NCBI RefSeq assembly: GCF_046097095.1
Contig: NZ_CP175700.1
Span: 1 to 64,000 of the forward strand
Source: Natrinema sp046097095
GTDB taxonomy: Archaea; Halobacteriota; Halobacteria; Halobacteriales; Natrialbaceae
Direction of reading: 5' to 3'
Length of the DNA: 64,000 nt
Below, in pieces: positions 24,452-33,565 of this stretch; within the stretch, counting starts at the first letter, position 1, and every line of letters starts with the position of its first letter. The position numbers and the translations under genes were made by a program. The notes beneath the pieces are model-generated. The model searched no databases, was not told the origin of the DNA, and was given only the letters and a program-made list of their open reading frames with translations.

Positions 24452-25723
24452 TTACTTTGAGCCACTCCCGAACAACCGTTTCGTCCGGTTCCACACGGAC
24501 GTTGCCTCGGACTTGTCATCGTCCGCACCAGCATCCACGGTGTGCTCTTCGTGAGTCCGATTTGTCTCTCGGTCACGATCTGCAAGTTCGGCCGTGAGAC
24601 GCTCGATCTCTGCTTTGAGTGTCTTAATACGCTCATTCTTCTGTTCGAGCGTTGCCTCGAGTTCGTCGACACGATCGGTTAACAGCCGATTCTTCTCGGT
24701 CAGATATGCGCGACTGCGGTTCGAGTCGTCACGTCCGGCATCGGTAGTCGACGTACCCGAACTGGCGTGGGATTGCGTGGACTCGTCTCCGGAGTCTGGA
24801 TCGTAGAACTCCGAGGTGTTCGCAATCGCTCGCTCGATGGTCTTCTCTCCGTACGTCGACCCATCGGCGTAGTGGACTTCATCCCACTTCTCCCGGAGCA
24901 GCCCTGACTGGCGAAAGAGCCGATCTACCCGCGTGTGGTCGCCGCCGGTCCAGAACGCCAGCAAATAGCACAGTGCCATATCGGCTTCCGACTGACTGTC
25001 GTATCCGACCGTGTTCCCGTTCCAGAGTCGCTCGAACTTCGTCCCATTCGACGCGTTCGTTGCCTTCTCGAGGAGCTCCTCGTCCTCGAGGTCAACGTCA
25101 ACCCCGCCTCCACCGTTCGTCTCTGACTGGTCGTCAGTAGCGCCACGTTGCCCGGACTCGGCCTTCACATCGCTATCAGTGTCTTGGACGTACTCGCGGT
25201 GGAGCGCCACGAGCGCATCTTGTCGGCGCGCGACGTGGGTTGGTGTCTCCTCGACGTGGTCGCCAGTGACAGTGAAAAAGCGCGCGGTATCGTACAGTTC
25301 GAAGCTTCCGCGACGGTTTCGGCCCTCCGGTAATTCTCCGGTGATGAGCACGTGGTAGCCGGTTCCGGATGGTGAAATCTCCGTATAGGAGTCGAGTCGT
25401 TCGATGATGTCCAGCGCCGCGTCGTTGACGTCCCCGGTCTCGGGATCGCGGCAGTCATCGAGATCCACGCCGACAATTGGATCATCGTCGGTAAAGACGA
25501 AGCCAACGCCAGTAGCGCTCCCTGTTTTGACGTACTCGAGTGCTGTCTCAAAGCTGGCCCACGTATCTGGATCCGTCGACGAGGCGAATGCTCCCGTCCC
25601 TGGTGTCACCGGTATCTTCGTCGGTTTACCATCGCGCTCTTCTTCTTTCCAGCATACCCACTGCTCGCGTTCTCGCAAGCTAGCTGGCAGCGCTGCTGTG
25701 TCGATTGAGCTGTCAGAACTCAT
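24452..25723 (-). CDS. NrS-1-like primase-polymerase
   Basis: The 423-residue protein has an N-terminal archaeo-eukaryotic-primase-type domain. It shows WVCWKEEERDGKPTKIPVTP (22-41), the metal-site candidate GVDLDD (D87, D89), SGTGYHVL with H124, and FELYDTARFFTVTG with E142. A second domain follows (about 215-310, with ERLWNGNTVGYDSQSEADMA and LLAFWTGGDHTRVDRLF), then a C-terminal coiled coil (about 345-400). NrS-1-type proteins are phage and plasmid DNA primase-polymerases. It begins next to iteron-like repeats, which suggests a replication module. ATG 25723 is preferred over one 14 codons upstream. Confidence 0.82.
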   Translation of the reverse strand: MSSDSSIDTAALPASLREREQWVCWKEEERDGKPTKIPVTPGTGAFASSTDPDTWASFETALEYVKTGSATGVGFVFTDDDPIVGVDLDDCRDPETGDVNDAALDIIERLDSYTEISPSGTGYHVLITGELPEGRNRRGSFELYDTARFFTVTGDHVEETPTHVARRQDALVALHREYVQDTDSDVKAESGQRGATDDQSETNGGGGVDVDLEDEELLEKATNASNGTKFERLWNGNTVGYDSQSEADMALCYLLAFWTGGDHTRVDRLFRQSGLLREKWDEVHYADGSTYGEKTIERAIANTSEFYDPDSGDESTQSHASSGTSTTDAGRDDSNRSRAYLTEKNRLLTDRVDELEATLEQKNERIKTLKAEIERLTAELADRDRETNRTHEEHTVDAGADDDKSEATSVWNRTKRLFGSGSK

Positions 25724-26090
25724 CGTTGATCTCTCCGAGGACCACCGACTGAATCCTCCGAACAAACTATATCATAACCTCGAAACAACTGCCGATAATC
25801 GATAGGCAGTCCGATCTCCTTGTCCCCGCATCGTTCTGCGGATGGAACCCAGTGTATACTAGTTGGTTTTGGTCGGGGATGTTGCGTGGACAGCACCCCC
25901 GTCATGCGATTTTGCGTGGACAGCTGTGTCCGTGGAGATTCCTTGGATGGACAGTCTGCGTGGACAGGTGAAGCAAATGCTGGATTCTGGCTGTGTGAGG
26001 GGCTATTTCGGAGAGAATCGCAGACTAGATGCCATCGAACAGGAATACCCTTAGAATCGCTATTACAGTATATCATATTTCTGGTGTATA
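25724..26090. other. 367-base intergenic region with iteron-like repeats
   Basis: No gene is supported here. Three perfect copies and one imperfect copy of TGCGTGGACAG occupy 25883-25967. Sequence closer to the primase start is AT-richer, with TATAT at about 25768-25773, consistent with a minus-strand promoter. The region is a candidate origin. Confidence 0.6.
25883..25967. repeat. Iteron-like direct repeats TGCGTGGACAG
   Basis: Perfect copies lie at 25883-25893, 25913-25923 and 25957-25967, and an imperfect one (TGGATGGACAG) at 25944-25954. The first three starts are 30 and 31 bases apart, close to three helical turns, so a bound protein would sit on one face. They lie upstream of the primase-polymerase gene and could be a Rep-binding origin or an operator for that gene. 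Confidence 0.75.
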
Positions 26091-29000
26091 TCATTGGTCG
26101 AGGAGTGTCTTCCCCTCTGTTGTCAGGGTGAGTCCGATGTAGAACTGTACGCGGTCACCGTCCACTCTGGACCGGTCGGTATCGAGGTCGACGACGTTCC
26201 GCAGCTTCCGGGTGAACCAGCCCTTGGTTGTCCCGTCGATATCGTGCTGGTCAGTCCAGGTGGCGTACGCCTGAAACAGATCATCCTGTGGAACTTTGGC
26301 CTCATCGGCCTGCCTGACGTACATCGATGTAAACGCTTCAACACCGTCGCCGTCCGGGTCGATGTTCACCGACTCGTCTTTCGATGGCGAATCAGATGCA
26401 TCAGCATCTGACGGAGCATCCCCGCCAAGGCCGGTTGTCGAAATCTCGACCCGGCCCAAATCACTGGTGGAATCATCCGGCCATAGCTCCTCGGGGTCAG
26501 TGTTCTCAGACAGCGCATACGTCTCTCCATGCCGGAAAAGCATTGGACTACCGTCAGCTGGCAGAATCAGCACGATATAGCTGTCACGCGAATAGTCTGC
26601 ATCTGGTAGGTCGACATCGGGAATGAACGGTCGTTTGATCGGCGTCCAATCCGCTTCGAAGCCGTCTTTCGAGTCATAGACGCAGGTCTCTCCAGGTTTG
26701 TGGACCGTGTACTGGCCGGTTTCTCGATCGTGGCTATAGTAGGACGGAACACTGTCTTTAGAGAGCGTCCCCTCGTCTGGAATGCGGGCGAACTCCGTTT
26801 CGCCGTCTGAAAGCACGCGCTCGTCGTCATCGCGTGTCCAGACAGTTCGATTTGTGTCTGCGGTGTGTGGCCGAACTGCGGTTACTCCACCGTGAGCGGT
26901 CGCACCACCGCCGAACATCACGATCTCGTCACGATTATAGAACTGCTCGGTGCCGTCGGCCCGCTCTTGCAGCGGCGGCGAGAGGATGTTCTCGATTCGC
27001 TTGGCCCACTTCGTGTCGGAGTCACCAGGACGGACGACGAAGAGCGGTATCCGGTCGACTTCATGTGCTCGTTTGAGGTTCTGCAAGACTTTTGCGGGCC
27101 GGTCAGGTGTCGTCGTCTCGGCCTCGATATTGAACACGTCGTCGTGGTCCGGGTGGGTCGCGGTGGCGTCGGGTTGCTCGCTCCCGTCCTGTTCGAGGAT
27201 ATCGACACTGAACCCGCGTTCGGTGAGTGCCGTTTCGGTATCCATGAGTACTGCATCGTGGCTCGTTCCCCCTGCTGATCCGACAGCACCTGTCTCAGGC
27301 TGGACTGTCGTTTCTCCTTCGTCAGTGAGCCGAGTCACGATGTCATCCTCCTTCAGATCGACCTCGATCAACCGCGACGCTTCACGCACGTCCGGCAAGT
27401 CTTCGTACTCATAGTCAATGTCGGGGTGATTCCTCTCAAGACGGGCAGAGAGTTCCTCGTCGACGGCGGTGACATCTACCCAGCCGTTTTCCGTCCGTAC
27501 GTCCTCTCGTATTTGCACTGCACGAACCGCGGCTGCCATCGTTTCATCCAGTATCTTCGTCGGGTTCGCTGCCTCGTTGGCGTCACTGTAGATGAGGTTC
27601 TGCATAATTTCAGCGTCAGTTAACGGATCGGTCCCGTAGCGATCCAAACTCTGCTCGATGATGTCGTCGACCGCATCAGTCGACCGAAGCGGTGGATACG
27701 GAGGAAACGTATTGAGGAGAACTGGTTCGGAGTACCGACCGCCGTCAAGAGGCAGTTTCGTCCAGGCTTGATACTGGTCCGTTGAGATGAGGTCTTCCGC
27801 CGTGTAGTCTCGGAACCGCTTCATCAAGAGCTGGGCGTCGTCGACGTCGTTCACCGAGAAGGCGATGAGGTTGTCGCAGTTGTTCTGCATTGCCTTGCGC
27901 GTGTCCTCGTCGAACTGCGAGGGGTACTGGGAGGCGAGCGTCACGGAGAGACGCATTGACCGGGCACGGGCGAGCATCGACTCGATATCGAGATTGTCGC
28001 TCGCGATATCGTCGAATTCGTCACAGAGGACGAAGTAGGGGTTTGGGTCAGTATCACGTTCGTACGATCGCTGTTGAATGGCGCTCCAGAGGTTCCGCAT
28101 CAGGCCCAGCGTGACCATCTTCTTGATGTCCGTATTCTCGACGGGCGTGCGGACGATGACAATCCGGTCGTTGTCGATAATGTCGCGGAAGTCAATCGTA
28201 CTCTCGCGATGGGAAATGATTCGCCGAATGACCGAATTTTCGACCCACGATTTGATCCGCTTGAGCAGGGGCCGAACTGTCTCGTCGTCCATCCGTGCAA
28301 TCTCGAGACAGAATTCGCGCACGTAGGGGTCGTCGACGTCGAGGGCAAACTCCTCGCGCCGTTCGGCGTTCAACAGTGTGAAGTACATATCGATCACCGA
28401 GAACGGTTTCTCGGACTGCATCATCGCCCGGCCCATCGACTCGGTGATCGACTCCATGTTGATCCCCCAGTATTCGTCCGTATCGAAGATCGCCTTTAGA
28501 TTCTCGATGCGATTCTCGATCTCGTTTTCGCGTTCCTCTTCGGTGTTGCAATCGGGAATCTCGAGGAAATTCAGCCCGACCGTCTTATCGTGTTCTGACG
28601 ATCCAGGTTCGATCCAGACGACGTCGTCCAGACGGTCTTCGGGGAGTTTCCGCAGGAGTTCGCGGGAGTCACGACCTTTCGGGTCGAAGTATACGAAACC
28701 ATAGCCTGCATACGCCCACTGGACCATCATATTCAGCAACTCTGTGGTCTTCCCGTATCCGGTGGTGCCCGTAATCCAGATATGCCGGAACAGCGACTCG
28801 AAGCGAAGCGGTGCTTCACGGAATCCACGTTGGGCGTCCTCGTCGTAGCCAATCCAGAGCGGGGCAGACGAGGTGTCGACACCTGATTCGAACATCTCGC
28901 GGACGTGCGAACCTGCGACAGTGCCCTCACTGGCCGTTTCAGTGATGACGGACTTCCCACCGACGTAGGCCGTGTCTCGCTCACGGATATTGTATGTCTC

Positions 29001-29159
29001 GCCGAGTCGGGTTTGGGAAGTCGATAGTGAATCGGACGTTGAACGCTCGTCTTCGTTAGTTTGTGAATTGGAATCTACTTCCTCGTCTTCTAAGGCCTTC
29101 TCGGACGGGGAAGGCGACTCCTGAGAGTCGCTACGGTTGAAGAATCGGTCAAATACCAT
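26091..29159 (-). CDS. VirD4/HerA-type conjugation ATPase with nuclease-like and D5-like C-terminal domains
   Basis: The 1022-residue protein is the coupling-type motor of the conjugation operon. The ATPase has Walker A GTTGYGKT (131-138) and Walker B YFVLCDEFD (375-383), followed by LASQYPSQF (408-416). A second region (about 633-712) has a PD-(D/E)XK-like pattern: D664, then FNIEAE with E679 and E681, then K690 and a downstream VLQNLKRA helix. The last 85 residues (about 938-1022) match the winged-helix tail of D5/P4-type primases, with FQAYATWTDQ, then WFTRKL and RVQFYIGLTLT. The start overlaps the stop of the partner gene by 11 bases. No transmembrane helix is present. The two tail domains are unusual for a coupling protein. 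Confidence 0.85.
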   Translation of the reverse strand: MVFDRFFNRSDSQESPSPSEKALEDEEVDSNSQTNEDERSTSDSLSTSQTRLGETYNIRERDTAYVGGKSVITETASEGTVAGSHVREMFESGVDTSSAPLWIGYDEDAQRGFREAPLRFESLFRHIWITGTTGYGKTTELLNMMVQWAYAGYGFVYFDPKGRDSRELLRKLPEDRLDDVVWIEPGSSEHDKTVGLNFLEIPDCNTEEERENEIENRIENLKAIFDTDEYWGINMESITESMGRAMMQSEKPFSVIDMYFTLLNAERREEFALDVDDPYVREFCLEIARMDDETVRPLLKRIKSWVENSVIRRIISHRESTIDFRDIIDNDRIVIVRTPVENTDIKKMVTLGLMRNLWSAIQQRSYERDTDPNPYFVLCDEFDDIASDNLDIESMLARARSMRLSVTLASQYPSQFDEDTRKAMQNNCDNLIAFSVNDVDDAQLLMKRFRDYTAEDLISTDQYQAWTKLPLDGGRYSEPVLLNTFPPYPPLRSTDAVDDIIEQSLDRYGTDPLTDAEIMQNLIYSDANEAANPTKILDETMAAAVRAVQIREDVRTENGWVDVTAVDEELSARLERNHPDIDYEYEDLPDVREASRLIEVDLKEDDIVTRLTDEGETTVQPETGAVGSAGGTSHDAVLMDTETALTERGFSVDILEQDGSEQPDATATHPDHDDVFNIEAETTTPDRPAKVLQNLKRAHEVDRIPLFVVRPGDSDTKWAKRIENILSPPLQERADGTEQFYNRDEIVMFGGGATAHGGVTAVRPHTADTNRTVWTRDDDERVLSDGETEFARIPDEGTLSKDSVPSYYSHDRETGQYTVHKPGETCVYDSKDGFEADWTPIKRPFIPDVDLPDADYSRDSYIVLILPADGSPMLFRHGETYALSENTDPEELWPDDSTSDLGRVEISTTGLGGDAPSDADASDSPSKDESVNIDPDGDGVEAFTSMYVRQADEAKVPQDDLFQAYATWTDQHDIDGTTKGWFTRKLRNVVDLDTDRSRVDGDRVQFYIGLTLTTEGKTLLDQ

Positions 29160-30282
29160 TGTGTCCTCTGTTGTCGGCGTTGCGTTCGTTGGTATCTCCG
29201 CTGTCGGTGGGCGGTTCGTATTGGCCTGCGTCGGCGGGCACGCGGTCACCGCGTTGCGTGTAGCGCCAGTCGATGTTCGGCGTCTCGATCTCGTTGTTCG
29301 GGATGTGTGCGACGCCAGCGAGCTCGTCGACAGTCATAATCATCCGCCGGTCGGTCCACTCGCGGTCGGCCATCCGGGTGACGTGCTGTTTGAGCTGACT
29401 CGCACGCTTGGCTTCCTTCCGATGCCACACCGGCGTATCGTCGAGACCCTGCTCGGTGATCGCGTTGTAGTACTTTCTGAACATCCCGGCCACCCCACGG
29501 GCACGGGCCTCGGCTTCGTCCTTATCTACTGAAATTGCGACCACACGGATGTTGACGTGGAATGCCTGTTGGCCGCGCTGCTGCTCGATAGTTTTCGCCG
29601 CCTGCTTGTCCTTCTCGCTTGCTGGCCGCGTGCGGGGATTGAGCCAGCCGACCGACGTTCCCTGGCGGAGCGCGTGGGCGAGGTCGTCGACATTGTTGTG
29701 CTTAAACCGGTCGCCACCGGTCCAGGACTGTTTCGCCGGTCGAAAGACGACCTGGGTAACGACTTTGCTGTCGTCGAGAGAGAGCATCTCGCTCGTGATC
29801 TCGCCATATGGATCCGTCTCCCACTCCTCGCTGTTGTGGTGGCGAATCGGGTAATAAGGGAGCTTCTCCATCTCTAGCCACGCACCGGCGACGTACTCGT
29901 CGCGCTCGATGACGGGGAAGGCAGACCCTCCTTCAACGGGGAATACTTCGCTGTTAGCGTAGTTGTTACCCACACGACGGCGGAACTTGTCGGCGGCCGC
30001 CTCGGTCGCGGCGTGCATGTAGAACTTGATCTTCCCCTCGTCGAACCAGACCTCGAAGGTGTGATGGTCGCTCGTGTTCTTCCCCCGGAAGTTCGTCGTC
30101 ACGTCGTGGACCGACTGGAGCAGTCCAGCACCGTCGACGACTCCCTGATTCTCTTTAAAGGGCCGGATTCTGAGCAGAATACCGGGCGCACTCTCCGGGT
30201 GCTGGACAAACGGCTCTTCGAACTCTACCCGTGTTGCGTCGTACTGTGGACCGCCGCTGAACAGCCAGCTAACCATCGTCAT
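29149..30282 (-). CDS. N-terminal module partner of the VirD4-like ATPase
   Basis: The 377-residue soluble protein resembles the N-terminal domain that is usually fused to HerA/VirD4-like conjugation ATPases. It has a beta-rich N-terminal half (ILLRIRPFKENQG), a region PVWHRKEAKRASQLKQHVTR, and a segment near residue 340, ELAGVAHIPNNEIETPNIDW, which matches the signature just before the ATPase domain in the fused proteins. Here a stop and an overlapping ATG (11 bases) split the chain. It overlaps the end of virB4 by 14 bases, so it is translated as part of the operon. Confidence 0.7.
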   Translation of the reverse strand: MTMVSWLFSGGPQYDATRVEFEEPFVQHPESAPGILLRIRPFKENQGVVDGAGLLQSVHDVTTNFRGKNTSDHHTFEVWFDEGKIKFYMHAATEAAADKFRRRVGNNYANSEVFPVEGGSAFPVIERDEYVAGAWLEMEKLPYYPIRHHNSEEWETDPYGEITSEMLSLDDSKVVTQVVFRPAKQSWTGGDRFKHNNVDDLAHALRQGTSVGWLNPRTRPASEKDKQAAKTIEQQRGQQAFHVNIRVVAISVDKDEAEARARGVAGMFRKYYNAITEQGLDDTPVWHRKEAKRASQLKQHVTRMADREWTDRRMIMTVDELAGVAHIPNNEIETPNIDWRYTQRGDRVPADAGQYEPPTDSGDTNERNADNRGHNGI

Positions 30283-33200
30283 TCACCTCCTCGTCGAACC
30301 ATATTGCATCGTCACCGCCGTCGGCGAGAGTGGATGTCTCCATCGTGTCGCTCTGCCGCGCGGTCGCGACGATCGCCTCGAGGATCTCGTCCTCAGTGAA
30401 GCCACTATCGAGAATTCGAGTTGCCTCTGTCTCGCAGAGTCCGTAGCGGCTGGTGAGTGCGTTCATCCGCGCCTCATTTTTCACGAACTGTTCGAAGTCG
30501 ACGAGCTCTTCGGGCTGGTCGCTAATTGCCTGCTGGATGAATGTCCGGTCGTCGGGTTCGTAGTTGATGACGCGCTTCTCGAAGTCGTCAGCAACGACGT
30601 GCAGCGGATACGTTCCGTGTTCTTCGACGCGAACAAGCGATTGACTGTATCCGAGGTCTTCCTTCCCTGCATCAGCCCGTCGAACGTACCGACGTTGTTC
30701 CTCTGTTAGGCCGATTTTGTCGGCTGTCTCGTCGTCCAAATCGGGCAGTTTGTGAAAGACCTTGATTGGACACATCCCGATAATCTTCTCGGCCTGCTCG
30801 GTCTCATAGAACTCTTGGGCTGTCTGAGAGAGGAGGACCATTCGAAGGCCAGCGTGGCGCTGGTGACGGAACGCCGTCTCGAGAAAGTCGAGGTTGGCCT
30901 GGTCTTCGAAGAGGTAGTGCGCTTCGTCAATCGCGAGTTCGACGTTCCGCTGGGTGTTCTTCGCCTGCTGATAGATCATCGAGAGGAGGAGTTGCATCAG
31001 GAACGTCTGACGGTCGATTCCTGATGCACTGCCCTCGATCTGACCGAGATCGATGTAGACGACCTTGTTGTCGCCCTCGAGGATATTGATCTCCGAGCGG
31101 TGTGAGAGATTTTCGTAGGCACCGCCCTCTCGGAAGGGCTGAAACGCGATTGCGAGTTCGTCTGCATATTGTGCAGCACGCTCGCGAGCGGATTCGGATG
31201 CCGCAATATTGTGATCATCTGGATTCTCGGCTATATCACAGAGAATCCGATGAACGTCCTGCATCGTCGGTGAGTTCTTCGAGGTATGCGTCGAGACATC
31301 ATCCCCGACGATCCCCGCTTGTCGGTAGGCCTCGTCGATGACGTACGAGAGGACACCAGTCTCAGCTCCGAGGTCGATATCACGAGCGTCGAGGAAGTTC
31401 TCGAGAATGGCGTAGACCTCGTCTTTCTTCGCCGAGAGGGGAGAGATGCCATCGCTGGACTCGAGGACGTGCTGTGGCGTCTCTCGGATCTCGAGCGGGT
31501 TCAGCTTCGTGTCGCCGCCGACGGTGATCGTCTTCGCGTTCAAAGCGTCCGCAATGCCACGGAAGCCGCCGACTGGATCGACGAGGACGAGCATCGTGTC
31601 GTTGCGCCGTTTCATCATCCGAAGGTGGCGCATGATGTCGCCGAATGTCTTCCCAGCACCCGGCATTCCGACAACGAGTTCGCTATGCCCAGTCTCGAGT
31701 TCCCACGGGTTGATTCGGATGGGGGAGCCGTTGTGACCATGATAGCCGTATTCGATGCCGTCGTCCATCATCTGGTAGTTCGACGAGAACGGGAACATCG
31801 CGCCGATCGCCTGATTCGTCAGTGTGGACATCCGATCGCGACCGAGTTCGTTCGTCCCGAGCGGTGACACTGTTGCGAGGCCGCGTTCCTGCCACCGGCT
31901 TGCAACCTTGAGCGTACAGTTCGCCGGGGCATCCTTGACGATCGACCGTAAGCGAGTCGTCTGATTGTCGAGCGCTTGCTCGCTGTCAGCGGCGAGGCGA
32001 ATGAACACGCCACCGCGGTAGAACGACGCTTTGTTCGCACGAACGAGCGACCGCATGTACTTCGCCTGATCGATATCGTCCTGAAGATCCTCGGATTTGA
32101 GGCTGTTCGAGTCGTGCTGATTGATCTTCAAGTCCGAAATCCAGTCCGCCATCATGTCCTGGGCCGACTGGCTATCGAACGGGTCGAGGTGGATACTGAT
32201 ATCCGTCTGAAGGTCGGTCTCGAGCAACAGACGCTCGAGGAGGCCATCCGACGGTTCCTCAGGGAACTGTTCGATCCAGAACGTACGGACGTACGTCTCG
32301 TCGTTGATCACGGCGTAGGTCGTCTCCCAATCGACCGTCGTCGGGGCGATAACCGACTGGTGCATCGTCGACGTATCTGGCAACCGATCGCCGGAGGAAA
32401 TCGAAAGATCCTCGTCGATATTGTCTTCAGTACGATCGTCCGAGGCCGGTTCCGGCGTACTGATCTGTTCGTCCATTGCATCGAGGACGTCATTGGGGTC
32501 GGGCGTTGCTGGAACGCCATCGCTAATCCCGTGGGAGACGACCGGAAACGTACCCAGTGTATCCGTGATATCAGCGTACTCCTCGGACTGACACGACCAG
32601 TACTCCTTCGTGATCCGAGCGAGGTCATATGCGTCAACCGGGCTAACTGAACACTGGTAGAGCGACGAGCCGCCGCGTCGGAGCTGTGTGAGTCGTGACT
32701 CGAGGTGCTCCTCTTTGAGTCGCTCACGCTCAGGGTCAGTCAGCTCATCGGTCTGGAATCGGTCGAAGAGTCGACCTAACATGGGTATCGCTGCGAGATA
32801 GGCGAGGACGCTGTCACCCGTCTTGTCGAACTGTTCGACATCGTCATCGTTCACTGCAGTGATGAGGTAGTACTCGCGAATCGTTGTCGCCTCTGAGTCG
32901 ATGTCTCCGCTTTCAGTCGTGTTTGCGGTGACATATTTCTTGAGAAGCCGCTTCAAGACCGGTCGTGACCGGACATCAGCGTCACCGAGTCGGTTCTGGT
33001 GGGCACGGACGACATTGTCATCGTCGACCTCTCGGCTAGTGATATAGATCTTCACTTGGAAGTCCACAGTCGAGTTAACGAACTCAGAAAGCGACTGGAC
33101 AGCCTTCGCCCATGCATCGTCGTCCTCGAGAGCCATGTTCGCTGGTTCGACTTTCATCGCTCCGACGAGTGCACCATCTGTTCGTTCGACAGCGTGGGGG

Positions 33201-33559
33201 TACACCCGTTGTAAGCGAGTCAGATACCGAACCCCACTGTTGTCCTCACCACCGTGAGTATACTCCTTGTTCTTGATCGCCCAACCGAAGCGAGCAGCGA
33301 GCCACTCGGTGAGCCAGAGATATCTGGGCTTCACCTTATGGAGCAAGAACAGGAGGATCGTGAGCATAATCCCGAATCCCAGTACCGGGATCGTTAGTGC
33401 AGCAGGGACGAACGTCGCTGCAACGACAGTGACGAACGCCACCGCGAGAAACAGCATGAGTTCGCCAATCGTGTACCCTCGGAAGAACGCCGTAGTACCG
33501 CCCAATGACTGATGGATCTTTCTCGTACTATACTCGCTATCAGCTGTATTCGTACTCAT
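30269..33559 (-). CDS. VirB4-like type IV secretion ATPase
   Basis: The 1096-residue protein has two hydrophobic segments near the N-terminus (about 31-52 and 55-75), a long soluble region, and a VirB4/TraC ATPase domain with Walker A GMPGAGKT (631-638), LVLVDPVGGF (657-666) and Walker B VELAIDEAHYLF (873-884). The C-terminal region (about 895-1096) includes the RHQRHAGLRMVLLSQT sensor-like strand. VirB4 powers pilus assembly and DNA transfer in type IV systems. The N-terminal membrane anchor suggests a VirB3-like fused segment. It overlaps its neighbour by 14 bases. Confidence 0.9.
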   Translation of the reverse strand: MSTNTADSEYSTRKIHQSLGGTTAFFRGYTIGELMLFLAVAFVTVVAATFVPAALTIPVLGFGIMLTILLFLLHKVKPRYLWLTEWLAARFGWAIKNKEYTHGGEDNSGVRYLTRLQRVYPHAVERTDGALVGAMKVEPANMALEDDDAWAKAVQSLSEFVNSTVDFQVKIYITSREVDDDNVVRAHQNRLGDADVRSRPVLKRLLKKYVTANTTESGDIDSEATTIREYYLITAVNDDDVEQFDKTGDSVLAYLAAIPMLGRLFDRFQTDELTDPERERLKEEHLESRLTQLRRGGSSLYQCSVSPVDAYDLARITKEYWSCQSEEYADITDTLGTFPVVSHGISDGVPATPDPNDVLDAMDEQISTPEPASDDRTEDNIDEDLSISSGDRLPDTSTMHQSVIAPTTVDWETTYAVINDETYVRTFWIEQFPEEPSDGLLERLLLETDLQTDISIHLDPFDSQSAQDMMADWISDLKINQHDSNSLKSEDLQDDIDQAKYMRSLVRANKASFYRGGVFIRLAADSEQALDNQTTRLRSIVKDAPANCTLKVASRWQERGLATVSPLGTNELGRDRMSTLTNQAIGAMFPFSSNYQMMDDGIEYGYHGHNGSPIRINPWELETGHSELVVGMPGAGKTFGDIMRHLRMMKRRNDTMLVLVDPVGGFRGIADALNAKTITVGGDTKLNPLEIRETPQHVLESSDGISPLSAKKDEVYAILENFLDARDIDLGAETGVLSYVIDEAYRQAGIVGDDVSTHTSKNSPTMQDVHRILCDIAENPDDHNIAASESARERAAQYADELAIAFQPFREGGAYENLSHRSEINILEGDNKVVYIDLGQIEGSASGIDRQTFLMQLLLSMIYQQAKNTQRNVELAIDEAHYLFEDQANLDFLETAFRHQRHAGLRMVLLSQTAQEFYETEQAEKIIGMCPIKVFHKLPDLDDETADKIGLTEEQRRYVRRADAGKEDLGYSQSLVRVEEHGTYPLHVVADDFEKRVINYEPDDRTFIQQAISDQPEELVDFEQFVKNEARMNALTSRYGLCETEATRILDSGFTEDEILEAIVATARQSDTMETSTLADGGDDAIWFDEEVNDDG

Positions 33560-33565
33560 ACGGAA

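Noticed and set aside
25883..25967. CRISPR-like array of short direct repeats
   Set aside because: The repeat unit is only 11 bases, one copy is imperfect, and spacing is about one third of what a repeat-spacer unit requires. No cas gene is present.
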